Shown here: piece by piece, positions 18,664 to 27,333 of the stretch
Layout: the number at the start of each line of letters is the position of its first letter
Position numbering within the stretch: position 1 is the first letter of the stretch
Source: Brevibacterium epidermidis NBRC 14811
GTDB lineage: Bacteria > Actinomycetota > Actinomycetes > Actinomycetales > Brevibacteriaceae
Length of the DNA: 64,000 nt
Assembly: GCF_001570805.1 (NCBI RefSeq)
Contig: NZ_BCSJ01000018.1
Span: 124,001 to 188,000, forward strand
Direction of reading: 5' to 3'
The notes under the pieces: generated by a model
Databases searched by the model: none
Told to the model about the DNA's origin: nothing
What the model saw: the letters and a program-made list of their open reading frames with translations, nothing else
Program-made: the position numbers and the translations under genes

Positions 18664-18690
18664 GACGCAGCCGGACGAGTGTTCTCGACA
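18664..18690 (-). promoter_or_regulatory. Candidate ECF42 autoregulatory promoter
   Basis: On the minus strand, TGTCGA (18690-18685) is followed after exactly 17 bases by CGTC (18667-18664), 56 bases before the DGPF gene start. TGTCGA and CG[A/T]C are the -35 and -10 elements reported for ECF42 sigma factors in Streptomyces. The match is by inspection. Confidence 0.6.
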
Positions 18691-18872
18691 TCAGCGGCGA
18701 AGAATTCTCGTCACGAACGCCGATCACAGTCCCAGAATAGGCCGATGTGTCCGTCCTGGAACATGCGTCACCGGATCCGAACACGAATCGGCCCAGGTCA
18801 CGGCTCCGCGCTGAGAGGCTTGTCTTGTACGAAACACCGACAGCCTCTTACACACGAGACCAGGAGCAGATC

Positions 18873-19562
18873 ATGAAGGCACAGACACTTCTCAAGACCA
18901 TCACCGTTGCCGGAGCCGTTGCCGCGACCCTGACGCTCTCGGCCTGCGATATGAACATCACCTTCGGCCCGGAAGGCCAGGGACAGGAACAGGGCCAGGA
19001 CGGCCAGCAGGAGCAGCAGACCGAGGACACCGAGACGACCGCCGAAGAACCGGCATCGGATTCGGGCTCCACTTCGGATTCCGGCTCCGCCGGTTCGGGT
19101 TCGACGGGCACGACGGACAACGGCACCACCGATAACGGCACTACCGGCAGCGGCGGATCCACGGATTCGTCCAGCGCATCCTCGTCGAGTGTTTCTTCTA
19201 CCTCGACCGGAACGTCCTCGTCGAGCGGATCGTCCTCGAACGGATCATCGTCGTCGAGCGGCACGACCGGCGACAGCGGATACCAGGGTCCGCGCATCGG
19301 CGAAGACGGAGTCGAACTCGACGCCGACGGCAACGGCAAGATCCCCGCCGACGTTCTCGAGGCGGACATCAAGAACGCCTACGCCAAGCAGGGCACCACG
19401 GTCGACACCGTCGACTGCTACTCCGACCTGCGCATCTTCTCCCACAGCGGCTCGCAGAACTGCACCGTCACTGCTGCCGGCAAGAATCACTACGGCACTG
19501 TGAAGATCACCTCGGCGTCGCAGTCCGGCATCGGCTACAGCCTCGAGTTCCCGAACATCTGA
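18873..19562 (+). CDS. DUF4333 lipoprotein with Ser/Thr/Gly-rich linker
   Basis: 229 residues. A lipoprotein signal peptide ends at TLTLSAC (Cys about 25). A Gln/Glu-rich then Ser/Thr/Gly/Asp-rich linker (about 35-140) follows, and the C-terminal DUF4333 domain (IPADVLEADIKNAYAKQG ... VDCYSDLRIF ... NCTVTAAGKNHYGTVKIT, in parts) holds two Cys that probably form a disulfide. The domain is a common exported module of Actinobacteria with unknown function, here tethered to the membrane outer face by lipid. AGGAG lies seven bases before the ATG. A weak hairpin (CCCCTGG/CCAGGGG, 19622-19644) follows the gene. Confidence 0.85.
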   Translation: MKAQTLLKTITVAGAVAATLTLSACDMNITFGPEGQGQEQGQDGQQEQQTEDTETTAEEPASDSGSTSDSGSAGSGSTGTTDNGTTDNGTTGSGGSTDSSSASSSSVSSTSTGTSSSSGSSSNGSSSSSGTTGDSGYQGPRIGEDGVELDADGNGKIPADVLEADIKNAYAKQGTTVDTVDCYSDLRIFSHSGSQNCTVTAAGKNHYGTVKITSASQSGIGYSLEFPNI

Positions 19563-19800
19563 GCCGCCCGCCGGGCCTGCGAAACGTACCCCTCGAGCGT
19601 CTCGTATCCCCGACTCGCACTCCCCTGGTCACCTCGGCCAGGGGAATGCGTTCGTCGCAGTCTGGAACAACTCGGTATTCTTCGTTGTTGGGCCCAGAGT
19701 GGGTGTCGGTCCAACCGCACGTCGGCCTCGACGTTCCGGCCAGCCGGGCCCATGTCAGATTCGCCAACCTCACAGATCACAACTGACAAGGAGCACCATC

Positions 19801-20334
19801 ATGGCACTCTCTGACAAGAAGATCGCATTCCTCCTCACCAGCGGCGTCGAGCAGATCGAACTCACCAGTCCCCGCACCGCTCTCGACGAGGCCGGGGCGA
19901 CGACCGTCATCGTCTCCCCCTCAGAGGGAACGCTGCAGGCGATGGAAGGCGATTGGGAGCATGCGCAGACCTTCGACGTCGACGTTCCCGTCGCCGAGGC
20001 CTCGGTCGATGACTTCGACGCCCTCGTCCTGCCCGGCGGCACTCTCAACGCCGACGCCCTGCGCCTGAATGAGGACGCCGTCAACCTCGTCAATGCGTTC
20101 TTCGCCGCCGATAAGCCGGTCGCGGCCATCTGCCATGCGCCATGGATCCTCGCCGAGGCGGGTGTGGCCAAGGGAAGGAAGCTGACGTCCTTCATCTCGA
20201 CGAAGACCGACCTCATCAACGCCGGAGCCGACTGGGCCGACACCGAGGTGGTCGTCGACGGCAACCTCATCACCTCTCGCAACCCCGGCGACCTCGATGC
20301 CTTCAACAAGGCGATCGCCGAAAAGCTGAGCTGA
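19801..20334 (+). CDS. DJ-1/PfpI-family protein (type 1 glutamine amidotransferase fold)
   Basis: 177 residues with the DJ-1/PfpI fold: KIAFLLTSGVEQIELTSPR at the start (Glu of the nucleophile elbow network), DALVLPGG, and the nucleophile motif AICHAPWILAEAG (Cys about 116). Members act as glyoxalase III/deglycase-like or general stress enzymes; the specific reaction here is not known. AAGGAGC precedes the ATG at 19801. It is monocistronic and followed by two hairpins. Confidence 0.88.
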   Translation: MALSDKKIAFLLTSGVEQIELTSPRTALDEAGATTVIVSPSEGTLQAMEGDWEHAQTFDVDVPVAEASVDDFDALVLPGGTLNADALRLNEDAVNLVNAFFAADKPVAAICHAPWILAEAGVAKGRKLTSFISTKTDLINAGADWADTEVVVDGNLITSRNPGDLDAFNKAIAEKLS

Positions 20335-20353
20335 GCTGGAACGATACCTCCCC

Positions 20354-20377
20354 CGCCGAGGTGGGCCCACCTCGGCG
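20354..20377. repeat. 24-bp perfect palindrome ahead of a terminator
   Basis: CGCCGAGGTGGG followed directly by its exact reverse complement, 20 bases after the DJ-1 stop. It contains the CGCCGAG half of the 9-mer that is over-represented in this window. It may pre-fold as a stable RNA hairpin in front of the next stem. Confidence 0.8.
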
Positions 20378-20379
20378 AC

Positions 20380-20413
20380 GAACTCCCCGAAACGATCGTT
20401 TCGGGGAGTTCTT
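20380..20413 (+). terminator. Rho-independent terminator after DJ-1 gene
   Basis: GAACTCCCCGAAACG pairs with CGTTTCGGGGAGTTC around a central AT, and the right arm runs into TTCTGTT. It separates the DJ-1 gene from the SpoIID-type gene and directly follows the palindrome at 20354-20377. Confidence 0.88.
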
Positions 20414-20457
20414 CTGTTCGTCATCTGAGTATTGACAGCCGCGCTTATGATCAACTC

Positions 20458-22032
20458 ATGCCACCCTCCCTGTTCGTCAAGGCGACGATTCCTGCCCTCG
20501 CGGCGCTGCTCATCTCGCTCCTCTTCGTTCTCTGCTCCACAGCGCCTCCGGCACATGCCGCCTATGCGACCTCGGGTCCGATCGGGGCGATGCACAAGTC
20601 GCTCGGCGGAAATACGGGCAAGCTCGGTCCTGCGACCGGCCCCAAGCGGTGCACGCTGATCCAGAAGGGCTGCTATCAGTCGTTCAAGCACGGCAGCATC
20701 CATTGGACGAAGGCTACGGGCGCCCATGCGACTCTGGGTGCGATCCGCACTGCATGGAAGAGGTCCGGATGGGAACGCGGCCCCTTGGGGTATCCGACGA
20801 GCAATGAGTACCGTTCCGGATCCGAGACCCGGCAGAAGTTCCAAAACGGAAAGATCGTGTGGACGGCGAAGTCCGGGGCGAAGGTGCAGGTGACGAAAGC
20901 ACCGTCGTCGTTCGCGATCAAGGGGTCAGGCTTCGGCCACGGGGTCGGGATGAGCCAGTACGGAGCACGCGGGATGGCGGCGGCCGGAAAGTCCTCGACG
21001 CAGATCCTGCAGCACTACTACACGGGTGCGAAGGTCACGACGAGGTCGAAGAACGCCGATGCCAGCCTCAAGGTGCAGCTGCTGACCGGGAAGAAGTCCG
21101 TGACGATCACCCCGCGTTCCGGGCGTCTGCGCGTCAAGGCCGGGTCGAAGACCATCGAATCGGGATCGAAGGTCACGATCGAGCGGACCTCGTCCGGTTC
21201 GGTCAAGGTGACAGTCGGGGCGAAGAGCTATTCCGGGTCCAAGCTCACCATCGAATGGCAGGGCACCCGGTATTGGAAGGGCTCCTCGGCGACGACGGTA
21301 TCGGTCAGCGGTGCACAGGACGGAGCGACCGGCACCTACCGGCACGGGCGGATCGAGATCGGACAGCTGAAGGGTTCGCTCAATGTCGTCAACGTGCTGG
21401 GGCTCAACAAGGAGTATCTGCCGGGAATCGCTGAGATGCCGGCCTCGTGGCAGTCCGAAGCCCTGCGCAGTCAGGCCATCGCCTCTCGCACCTACGCTTA
21501 CCGCAATCTCGGTGCCGTGAAGCCGGCTTGCGGGTGCAACGTCTACGACGAGGTGGCTTCGCAGCGCTTCCTCGGGTGGACTCGCGAGAATGCTGCCGAC
21601 TCAGGGCCATGGCGCAAAGCCGTGACTGCGACACAGACCTCCAGCGGGTCGACGGTGAAATCGGCGCGTGTCGTCACGTACAAGGGCGGACTCATCGATG
21701 CCGTCTACTCATCGTCAGCCGGGTCGAAGACGCATTCGGCTGCCGAGGTGTGGGGTTCGGCTGTGCCCTACCTGGTCTCGGTCGATGACTCGCCGTCGAA
21801 GTATGCGTCGGCGCAGAACCCGAACGCCTCGTGGTCGGTGACGGCCAAGCAGGCCGATATGGCCAAGGCGTTCGGTCTGACTGACGTGCGGTCTGCGACG
21901 GTGACGAAGACCGGCTCGGGGCTGGTGAAGACGGTGAAAGCCACCTCGGTGAAGGGAAAGACCGAGAGCCTCACCGGCGATCAGCTGCGGACGAAGCTCA
22001 AGCTCAAGTCCGCATCGTTCAGCGTGGCCTGA
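20458..22032 (+). CDS. Secreted SpoIID/LytB-domain protein with LGFP repeats
   Basis: 524 residues. A Sec signal peptide ends near PPAHA (about residue 34). LGFP-type repeats follow (about 45-130; KLGPATGP, GPLGYPTSNEY), which bind cell-wall material. Then comes SpoIID/LytB (about 140-430), including GSGFGHGVGMSQYGARGMA at the N-terminus of the domain and RSQAIASRTYA with the catalytic Glu region. SpoIID enzymes are lytic transglycosylases that cut denuded glycan strands. Here it is likely an exported cell-wall hydrolase in a non-sporulating organism. Followed by a 20-bp stem terminator. Confidence 0.88.
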   Translation: MPPSLFVKATIPALAALLISLLFVLCSTAPPAHAAYATSGPIGAMHKSLGGNTGKLGPATGPKRCTLIQKGCYQSFKHGSIHWTKATGAHATLGAIRTAWKRSGWERGPLGYPTSNEYRSGSETRQKFQNGKIVWTAKSGAKVQVTKAPSSFAIKGSGFGHGVGMSQYGARGMAAAGKSSTQILQHYYTGAKVTTRSKNADASLKVQLLTGKKSVTITPRSGRLRVKAGSKTIESGSKVTIERTSSGSVKVTVGAKSYSGSKLTIEWQGTRYWKGSSATTVSVSGAQDGATGTYRHGRIEIGQLKGSLNVVNVLGLNKEYLPGIAEMPASWQSEALRSQAIASRTYAYRNLGAVKPACGCNVYDEVASQRFLGWTRENAADSGPWRKAVTATQTSSGSTVKSARVVTYKGGLIDAVYSSSAGSKTHSAAEVWGSAVPYLVSVDDSPSKYASAQNPNASWSVTAKQADMAKAFGLTDVRSATVTKTGSGLVKTVKATSVKGKTESLTGDQLRTKLKLKSASFSVA

Positions 22033-22056
22033 CCGCGGCAGACCGAGCTCAGTCAA

Positions 22057-22106
22057 CGCGAAACTCGAAAAAGTCGCCGCTGGTGACGACTTTTTCGAGT
22101 TTCGCG
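22057..22106. terminator. Bidirectional terminator, 20-bp perfect stem
   Basis: Left arm CGCGAAACTCGAAAAAGTCG (22057-22076), ten-base loop, exact reverse complement at 22087-22106. The internal A5/T5 runs give T-tracts on either strand. It lies between the SpoIID gene and the convergent SfnG-like gene. Confidence 0.88.
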
Positions 22107-22131
22107 TGGCTTGAGGGACTCTCCTGCTGGT

Positions 22132-23280
22132 TCAGACTCCCGCAGGGGTGAGCAGCCCTCGGTTGACAAGTTCGACTTCCTTCTCGCGCACGATCGGGAT
22201 GACGGTCTTGCCGAACGCCTCGAGTTCCTCCTGGAAGTGGAGGAAGCCGGTGAGGATGAGGTCGACGCCGATCTTCTTGTATTCGATGATGCGGTCGGCG
22301 ACCTGTTCGGGAGTGCCGATGAGCTGGGTGCGGAAGCCGTCGTTGTACTGGACGAGGTCTTCGAAGCTCGAATCCGTCCACATGCCCTTCTTATCGTGAG
22401 TCGAGGCTCCGGCCTGTTGGACGGACTTGCGGAATCCTTCGACGGCGCCTTCATCGGCTTTGGCGATGATCTCGCGCAGCTGTTCGCGGGCTTCGGCTTC
22501 GGTGTCGCGGACGATGGCGAATCCGTTGAGTCCGAAACGGACTTTCCGATTGTGCGCTCGGGCCACCTCGGTGACGTCGTCGTACTGTTCGCGGAAGCCG
22601 TCGAAGTCCTTGCCGTTGGAGAAGTACCAGTCGGCGTGCTTGCCGCCGTTGATGCGAGCGGCCGAGGAGTTTCCGCCTTGGAAGATCTCCGGGTGGGGGC
22701 GGCCTTCGACCGGGTAGGGGCCGGGGCGGAGGGTGAAGTCGTCGACGGTGTAGAAATTGCCCCGGTACTCGACATTCTCCTCGGTGAAGAGTTTGCGGGC
22801 GACGTCCATGAACTCGGCGGATCGGCGGTACCGTTCGCCGTGTTCGAGCCACGGCAGGCCGAGGCGGGTGTATTCGTCCTTGAACCAGCCGGAGACGACG
22901 TTGATGGCGGCCCGGCCCTTCGTGAACTGGTCGGCGGTGAGGATGAACTTCGCGAGCACGGCCGGTTCCCAGATGCCCGGGTGGATGGCGGCGATGACCT
23001 TGAGCTTCTCGGTGGCCAGGGCGAGCGCGAGTGACGTGGAGGTCGATTCGTGCTGCTGGGCCGCGCCGTAGCTGGAGAGGTAGCGGACCTGGCTGAGCGC
23101 GTATTCGTAGCCGACCGCCTCGGCGGTCTGAGCGAGCTTGACGTTGTAGTCGTAGCCCCAGTCGGTGCGCTGTTCGATGTTCGACACGACCAGGCCGCCG
23201 GAGACGTTGGGCACCCAGTAGGCGAACTTCAGGTCTTCGGGCTCACCGGTGTAGATCGGGTTGGCGTGGATGTTCGTCAT
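22132..23280 (-). CDS. sfnG: Dimethylsulfone monooxygenase-like LLM flavoprotein (SfnG type)
   Basis: 382 residues of the luciferase-like monooxygenase family with the SfnG/SsuD-type N-terminus YWVPNVSGGLVVSNIEQRTD and later FQGGNSSAA and LIGTPEQVADRI. SfnG uses FMNH2 from a partner reductase to convert dimethyl sulfone to methanesulfinate, freeing sulfur under sulfate limitation. The substrate could be another alkyl sulfone or sulfonate. The ATG at 23280 has AAGGGA seven bases upstream and matches the family N-terminus. An in-frame ATG at 23382, also with AAGGGA upstream, would add 34 residues rich in Arg/Lys. No reductase or transporter is adjacent, though a flavin reductase-like gene lies at 55796. 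Confidence 0.85.
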   Translation of the reverse strand: MTNIHANPIYTGEPEDLKFAYWVPNVSGGLVVSNIEQRTDWGYDYNVKLAQTAEAVGYEYALSQVRYLSSYGAAQQHESTSTSLALALATEKLKVIAAIHPGIWEPAVLAKFILTADQFTKGRAAINVVSGWFKDEYTRLGLPWLEHGERYRRSAEFMDVARKLFTEENVEYRGNFYTVDDFTLRPGPYPVEGRPHPEIFQGGNSSAARINGGKHADWYFSNGKDFDGFREQYDDVTEVARAHNRKVRFGLNGFAIVRDTEAEAREQLREIIAKADEGAVEGFRKSVQQAGASTHDKKGMWTDSSFEDLVQYNDGFRTQLIGTPEQVADRIIEYKKIGVDLILTGFLHFQEELEAFGKTVIPIVREKEVELVNRGLLTPAGV

Positions 23281-23606
23281 TGTGAGTCCCTTCCCATCGA
23301 AACTGGCATGAGCACCGTGTCCGCTGACTGCGGGCTGCTTGCGTTTGCGGCGTCCGCACCGGACCGGTTGCTGCGACGTCATCGGGCCAGTTCCCTTAGG
23401 TCGCTCGTGATGTGTGCAGGTGTGCCGTGCCAGACTACTGAGACGCAGACCACACGTGGCGGACAGATTTCGCGGACCGACGCACGCCGTCACAATGACG
23501 CACTTCGCCACGAACCGTCATCTGATTTGCGTTCCCGCGGCAGTGCCCAGGAATCGATGAATCGACGAAGTCCCGGCCCGCATTGACTGCGAGACCGGGA
23601 CTTCCG
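23281..23606. other. Gene-free stretch upstream of sfnG
   Basis: About 325 bases between the sfnG start and the 3' end of tRNA-Ser. On the minus strand the sfnG reading frame stays open through most of it, with an alternative ATG at 23382 and its own ribosome site. I see no other convincing gene, riboswitch or operator. It must hold the sfnG promoter. Confidence 0.6.
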
Positions 23607-23694
23607 TGGCGGAGGATAGGGGATTCGAACCCCTGAGGGCGTTAACCCAACCCGCGTTCCAGGCGAGCGCCATAGGCCACTAGGCGAATCCTCC
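23607..23694 (-). tRNA. tRNA-Ser (anticodon GGA), CCA encoded
   Basis: On the minus strand the RNA starts GGAGGATTCGCCTAG and ends ATCCTCCGCCA, so the seven-base acceptor stem is exact and CCA is encoded. The T-loop GGTTCGAATCC is canonical, a long variable arm typical of tRNA-Ser is present, and the seven-base anticodon loop CTGGAAC places GGA at 23660-23658. 88 nt including CCA. Confidence 0.97.
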
Positions 23695-23928
23695 GCGAAT
23701 CAGCTTATCCGAGTCATGACGACAATGCGAAATCGCGGTGGCCGAGTGTGAAGCATCCCACTTCTCACAGGTGAACAGGCGACCTCAGCCGCCGGAGCTT
23801 GGCATCTGCTCCGAGTGAGCCGTGGAGCATCCCGCATCTCGGATGGATCGACATAGGCTTGCCGTAGGCAGTGCACGAAGCGGTCTCAACCGACCCCGCT
23901 CAGGCACACCCCCGACCGAGGAGTCCTC

Positions 23929-24354
23929 ATGAAATTCATGCTCATCATGCGCACCGTCGACCAGGCCGCCGTCGAACGGATGGCCGAAGCCGATTTCAAC
24001 GAGATGATCGCCGCTATGGGCGCCTACAACGAATCGATGATCAACGCCGGCGTCATGGCCGACGGCGCAGGTCTCGCCGACCCGTCCGAAGGCGCTGTCG
24101 TCGACTTCTCCAGCGAGGAGCCCACGGCCACCTCTGGTGCTTACGGGGACCTTCGCGAACTATTCAACGGATTCTGGATCGTCGAGGTCGCCTCCCTGGA
24201 CGAAGCCATCCACTGGGCGAAGAAAGCACCTCTGGAGGCCGGATCCCAGATCGAAGTGCGTCGCATCAACGGGCCCGAGGACTTCCCCGAAGACAACGAA
24301 TGGATCCAGAAGGAACAGGAATGGATCGAGCAGGGCCGCCTCAACAACGGCTGA
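23929..24354 (+). CDS. YCII/DGPF-family protein, second copy
   Basis: 141 residues of the YCII-related family: KFMLIMRTVDQAAVERMAEA at the N-terminus, SGAYGDLRELFNGFWIVEV in the DGPF position (here the classic DGPF is degenerate to AYGD), and LDEAIHWAKKAPLEAGSQIEVR. No enzymatic role is established. It stands alone, with AGGAG five bases before the ATG, 5.3 kb from the ECF42-linked copy. I could not see a TGTCGA-type ECF42 promoter on the plus strand upstream, so co-regulation is unsupported. Confidence 0.82.
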   Translation: MKFMLIMRTVDQAAVERMAEADFNEMIAAMGAYNESMINAGVMADGAGLADPSEGAVVDFSSEEPTATSGAYGDLRELFNGFWIVEVASLDEAIHWAKKAPLEAGSQIEVRRINGPEDFPEDNEWIQKEQEWIEQGRLNNG

Positions 24355-24396
24355 GCCCCGCAGCAATCAACAACCATGTGGCCCCGCCCACTCGTT

Positions 24397-24426
24397 TTGT
24401 CCACCGAGGTCGCTCTCGACTAGACT
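24397..24426 (+). promoter_or_regulatory. Probable housekeeping promoter of the SRP RNA gene
   Basis: TTGTCC (24397-24402), an 18-base spacer and TAGACT (24421-24426) fit a sigma-A promoter with initiation about six bases later, exactly where the SRP RNA stem begins. Confidence 0.65.
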
Positions 24427-24431
24427 GATTG

Positions 24432-24523
24432 CTGGCTCCCCGTGCGGCGTCATCTTGTGAACTCCCCCAGGGCCGGAAGGCAGCAAGGGTAAGCGAGCTC
24501 TGTCGGGTGCACGGGGAGTCCTC
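24432..24523 (+). ncRNA. ffs: Signal recognition particle RNA (4.5S type)
   Basis: The conserved tetraloop/domain IV core is visible (CAGGGCCGGAAGGCAGCAAG, 24468-24487) and the ends pair: TCCCCGTGC near 24437 with GCACGGGGA near 24509. Size and shape match the short bacterial 4.5S RNA that binds Ffh for co-translational membrane targeting. The upstream TTGTCC/TAGACT promoter agrees with the inferred 5' end. Confidence 0.95.
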
Positions 24524-24706
24524 TATTCCCCAACATCACAATTCCACAACTCCCCTTATCCCCCGTCTGCCCAGGTCAGCTCTGGCTCTGTGGCGCTCCG
24601 AACGCCGAAATCAGGGCCGAGAAGCGAATTCGTTAATACTTTCGTGATTTTGCTTCATTACCATTATTCGCAGTTCTCATCCCTGTGTTTTAACGAGGTT
24701 TCCCTG

Positions 24707-26206
24707 TTGTCCACGAAGATCCAAGGGGCCATTGCCGCCCTTTCGGCACTGGCCCTGCTCACGGCGTGCACCCCGTCGAGTGACGATCCCAATGCGACCC
24801 GCAATGGCGCGAACAAGACCGCCGAGGCGGCTAAGGATCCCGTATTCCGTGTCGGGGCCATCACCACTGAGGCCGCAGAATCCGCGTCCGAATCGACGGC
24901 GACGTCCGAGACCAGTGAGGATGCGACCTCCACTGCGAAGCCGAGCCAGTCCACCGATGCGGCCACCGCGATGCCCGGCGCTGGGGACTTCGGCGAAGTG
25001 ACCGAGTCCGGTGACGAGATCGACCTCGAGGCCGGCGAGCGGATCGGCATCTCCGTCGAGAACGCCGACCTCAGTGACATCTCCGTCACCGAGGAGGCCC
25101 ACCCCCGGATCGCGCACGATCCCGGCACATTCTTCGACGCTTCCGGCACCGCGCTTGAGACCGATGAGGACGCTCAGGCTGGTTCGTCGACACCGAGCTC
25201 CACCGAATCCGAGCCCACCGACGATGGGTCGAAGGGCAGCGATTCAGAGAAGGAAAACGACGCCGAGGCGGTCTCCGCCCCGGATGAGTCCGCCGCCTGG
25301 ATCTCGACTTACGGCCTCGTCGCCGACAGCGAATACACCGTGAAGGCCACCGCCACCACTGCCGACGGCGAAGAAGTCGACCTCGACGCAACGATCACCG
25401 TCGGCGCCAGCGACGGGCAACCGATGTCCGTGCGCACAACACTCGCCGACGACCAGACGGTCGGCGTCGCCGCACCCATCATGCTCAACTTCGGCTCCAC
25501 CGTGTCCGAGGACTTCCGTGACGATGTCGAACGCCGTCTCTCGGTCAAGGTCACCGACGAGGACGGCAAGGAACGCGAAGTCGAAGGCTCGTGGGGCTGG
25601 CTCTATGACGATCCGCAGTCCCGACTGCATTTCCGCCCGAAGGAGTTCTGGCCGGCTCATTCGAAGGTCTCCGTCGACATTCCGCTCAAGGACGTGCCGA
25701 CCGGTGAGAACAGCGTGGGTCAGAACGACCTCACCCTCGATTTCGAGATCGGACGCAAACAGGTCGTCAAGGCCGATGTGAAGTCCCACCGCATGACCGT
25801 CACTCGTGACGGCAAGCAGGTCATGGACTTCCCTGCTTCCCTCGGTGCACCGAAGTCCCCCTCGTACAACGGCACTCATGTGGTGATGTCGAAGGCCGCC
25901 GATTACACGATGACCTCCGAGCAGTGGGACTACGAGACCGATGTCCAGTGGGCGGTGCGCATCCACAACAACGGCGAATTCATCCACGCCGCTCCGTGGT
26001 CAGCCGGCGTCCAGGGTTCTCAGAACGTCTCGCACGGCTGCATCAACCTCACCACTGAACGCGCGAAGGAGTACTACGACTCCGCGATCTTCGGCGATCC
26101 CGTCGAGGTCACCGGTTCAAACGTGAGCCTGTCGACCAATGACAGCGACATCTCGGACTGGGTCTATTCCTGGGATGAATGGAAGAAGCTGAGCGCCCTC
26201 GATTGA
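24707..26206 (+). CDS. L,D-transpeptidase lipoprotein with Ig-like domains
   Basis: 499 residues. A lipoprotein signal ends ALALLTAC. A Thr/Ser/Glu-rich linker, including a second acidic Ser-rich stretch near 165-195, leads to bacterial Ig-like domains (about 200-370) as in LdtMt2. The YkuD catalytic domain closes with HGCINLT, nucleophile Cys 445, after FIHAAPWSAGVQGSQNVS. The enzyme forms 3-3 peptidoglycan cross-links outside the membrane. The TTG start at 24707 follows GAGG by eight bases and gives a proper signal peptide; an ATG at 24590 would bury it. A 15-bp imperfect stem (26186-26219) overlaps the stop and may terminate. Confidence 0.9.
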   Translation: MSTKIQGAIAALSALALLTACTPSSDDPNATRNGANKTAEAAKDPVFRVGAITTEAAESASESTATSETSEDATSTAKPSQSTDAATAMPGAGDFGEVTESGDEIDLEAGERIGISVENADLSDISVTEEAHPRIAHDPGTFFDASGTALETDEDAQAGSSTPSSTESEPTDDGSKGSDSEKENDAEAVSAPDESAAWISTYGLVADSEYTVKATATTADGEEVDLDATITVGASDGQPMSVRTTLADDQTVGVAAPIMLNFGSTVSEDFRDDVERRLSVKVTDEDGKEREVEGSWGWLYDDPQSRLHFRPKEFWPAHSKVSVDIPLKDVPTGENSVGQNDLTLDFEIGRKQVVKADVKSHRMTVTRDGKQVMDFPASLGAPKSPSYNGTHVVMSKAADYTMTSEQWDYETDVQWAVRIHNNGEFIHAAPWSAGVQGSQNVSHGCINLTTERAKEYYDSAIFGDPVEVTGSNVSLSTNDSDISDWVYSWDEWKKLSALD

Positions 26207-26253
26207 GAGCGCCCAGCTTGATGGCCTGATTCGGCCGGTTCTTCGCAGTCGAC

Positions 26254-27282
26254 TTACTTGTCGAGCTTCTTCACGGCCTTGTCGATCATCGGCACATAGC
26301 GCTCCAGCGTCCACGGGACGGTGAGCGGGTTGATGATCGAGGATCCGGTGACGAAGGGCTGGTCCTTCGGCGCCACGACGGCACCGGACTTGATCGCCGG
26401 AATGTTCGCGTACAGTCCCTGCGATTCGATCTCCTTCCTGTTCTTCTCATCGGAGTAGAAGGTGAAGATGAGGTCCGAGTCGTTGAGCTTGTCTGCGTTC
26501 TCCAGACCGATGAGCGCGGAATCCGTTCCCGGCTCGTCGTACTCCTTCTTCAGCTCGTCGATGATCGGATCCGGTGTCAGTCCGAGCGCGGAGACCATCG
26601 CCACGCGCTGCTCGGTGGGATAGAAGACGCCGAGGGTGCCGGGACCGGAGTTGTAGATGAAGGAGAACGTGAGGTCCTTGTATTCGTCCCGCTTGGCCTC
26701 TTTCAGCTGTGTCTTGATGTCGTCGACGAGCCCTTCGGATTCCTCTTCCTGACCGAGCGCCTTGCCGATCGTGGTGATCTGCTCGTCCCACTCGATGGTC
26801 CACGGCTGCTTCGGGTAGGCCACGGTCGGGGCGATGGCGTCGAGCTGCTTATACTGCTCGGCCGTGATTCCCGACCAGGGGGCAAGAATGACATCGGGCT
26901 CGAGTTCGGCAATGGCCTCGACATCGAGTTCCGTATCGCCCTGGAACTGCTCGGGCAGCTCCTCGCCCTTGTCCTTCACCGCTTCGTAGATCCACGGCAT
27001 ATAACCGGTGTCGTCGGATCCCCAGGCGTATTCCTCCATGCCGACCGGAGTCTTGCCCAAGGCGATCGCGGTCTCAGTCGATCCCTGACCGAGAGTGACG
27101 ACGCGTTCGGGTTCGGACTCGATGACTGCTTCGCCGAGTGCGTGCTTGATCTTCACGGTCTCGAAGTTCGCAGACCCGGACTCCTCCGCGGCCTGCGATC
27201 CCTGCCCGCAGGCGGTCGCGGTGAGCGAGAGCGCGACGAGTGCTCCCGTGATGACTGCCCGGCGGCTGTGAGGAACTGGCAT
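26254..27282 (-). CDS. Iron-siderophore ABC transporter substrate-binding lipoprotein
   Basis: 342 residues of the FepB/FhuD-like binding-protein fold. The lipoprotein signal ends SLTATAC (Cys about 25). Landmarks are RVVTLGQGSTETAIALGKTPVGM, LEPDVILAPWSGIT and AKRDEYKDLTFSFIYNS (each shown in part). It captures ferric siderophore outside the membrane. No permease or ATPase is adjacent, so it probably works with a transporter encoded elsewhere. AAAGGA precedes the ATG, and a DtxR/IdeR box lies about 50 bases upstream, indicating iron repression. Confidence 0.9.
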   Translation of the reverse strand: MPVPHSRRAVITGALVALSLTATACGQGSQAAEESGSANFETVKIKHALGEAVIESEPERVVTLGQGSTETAIALGKTPVGMEEYAWGSDDTGYMPWIYEAVKDKGEELPEQFQGDTELDVEAIAELEPDVILAPWSGITAEQYKQLDAIAPTVAYPKQPWTIEWDEQITTIGKALGQEEESEGLVDDIKTQLKEAKRDEYKDLTFSFIYNSGPGTLGVFYPTEQRVAMVSALGLTPDPIIDELKKEYDEPGTDSALIGLENADKLNDSDLIFTFYSDEKNRKEIESQGLYANIPAIKSGAVVAPKDQPFVTGSSIINPLTVPWTLERYVPMIDKAVKKLDK

Positions 27283-27333
27283 TCCTGTCCTTTCGACAGA
27301 GGTCGGAGCCGGAAACGGCCCCTCGACATTAAC

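Noticed and set aside
23400..23510. A short leader peptide upstream of sfnG on the minus strand
   Set aside because: Candidate frames end in HVWSASQ or run on; none has the Cys-rich pattern known for sulfur leader peptides.
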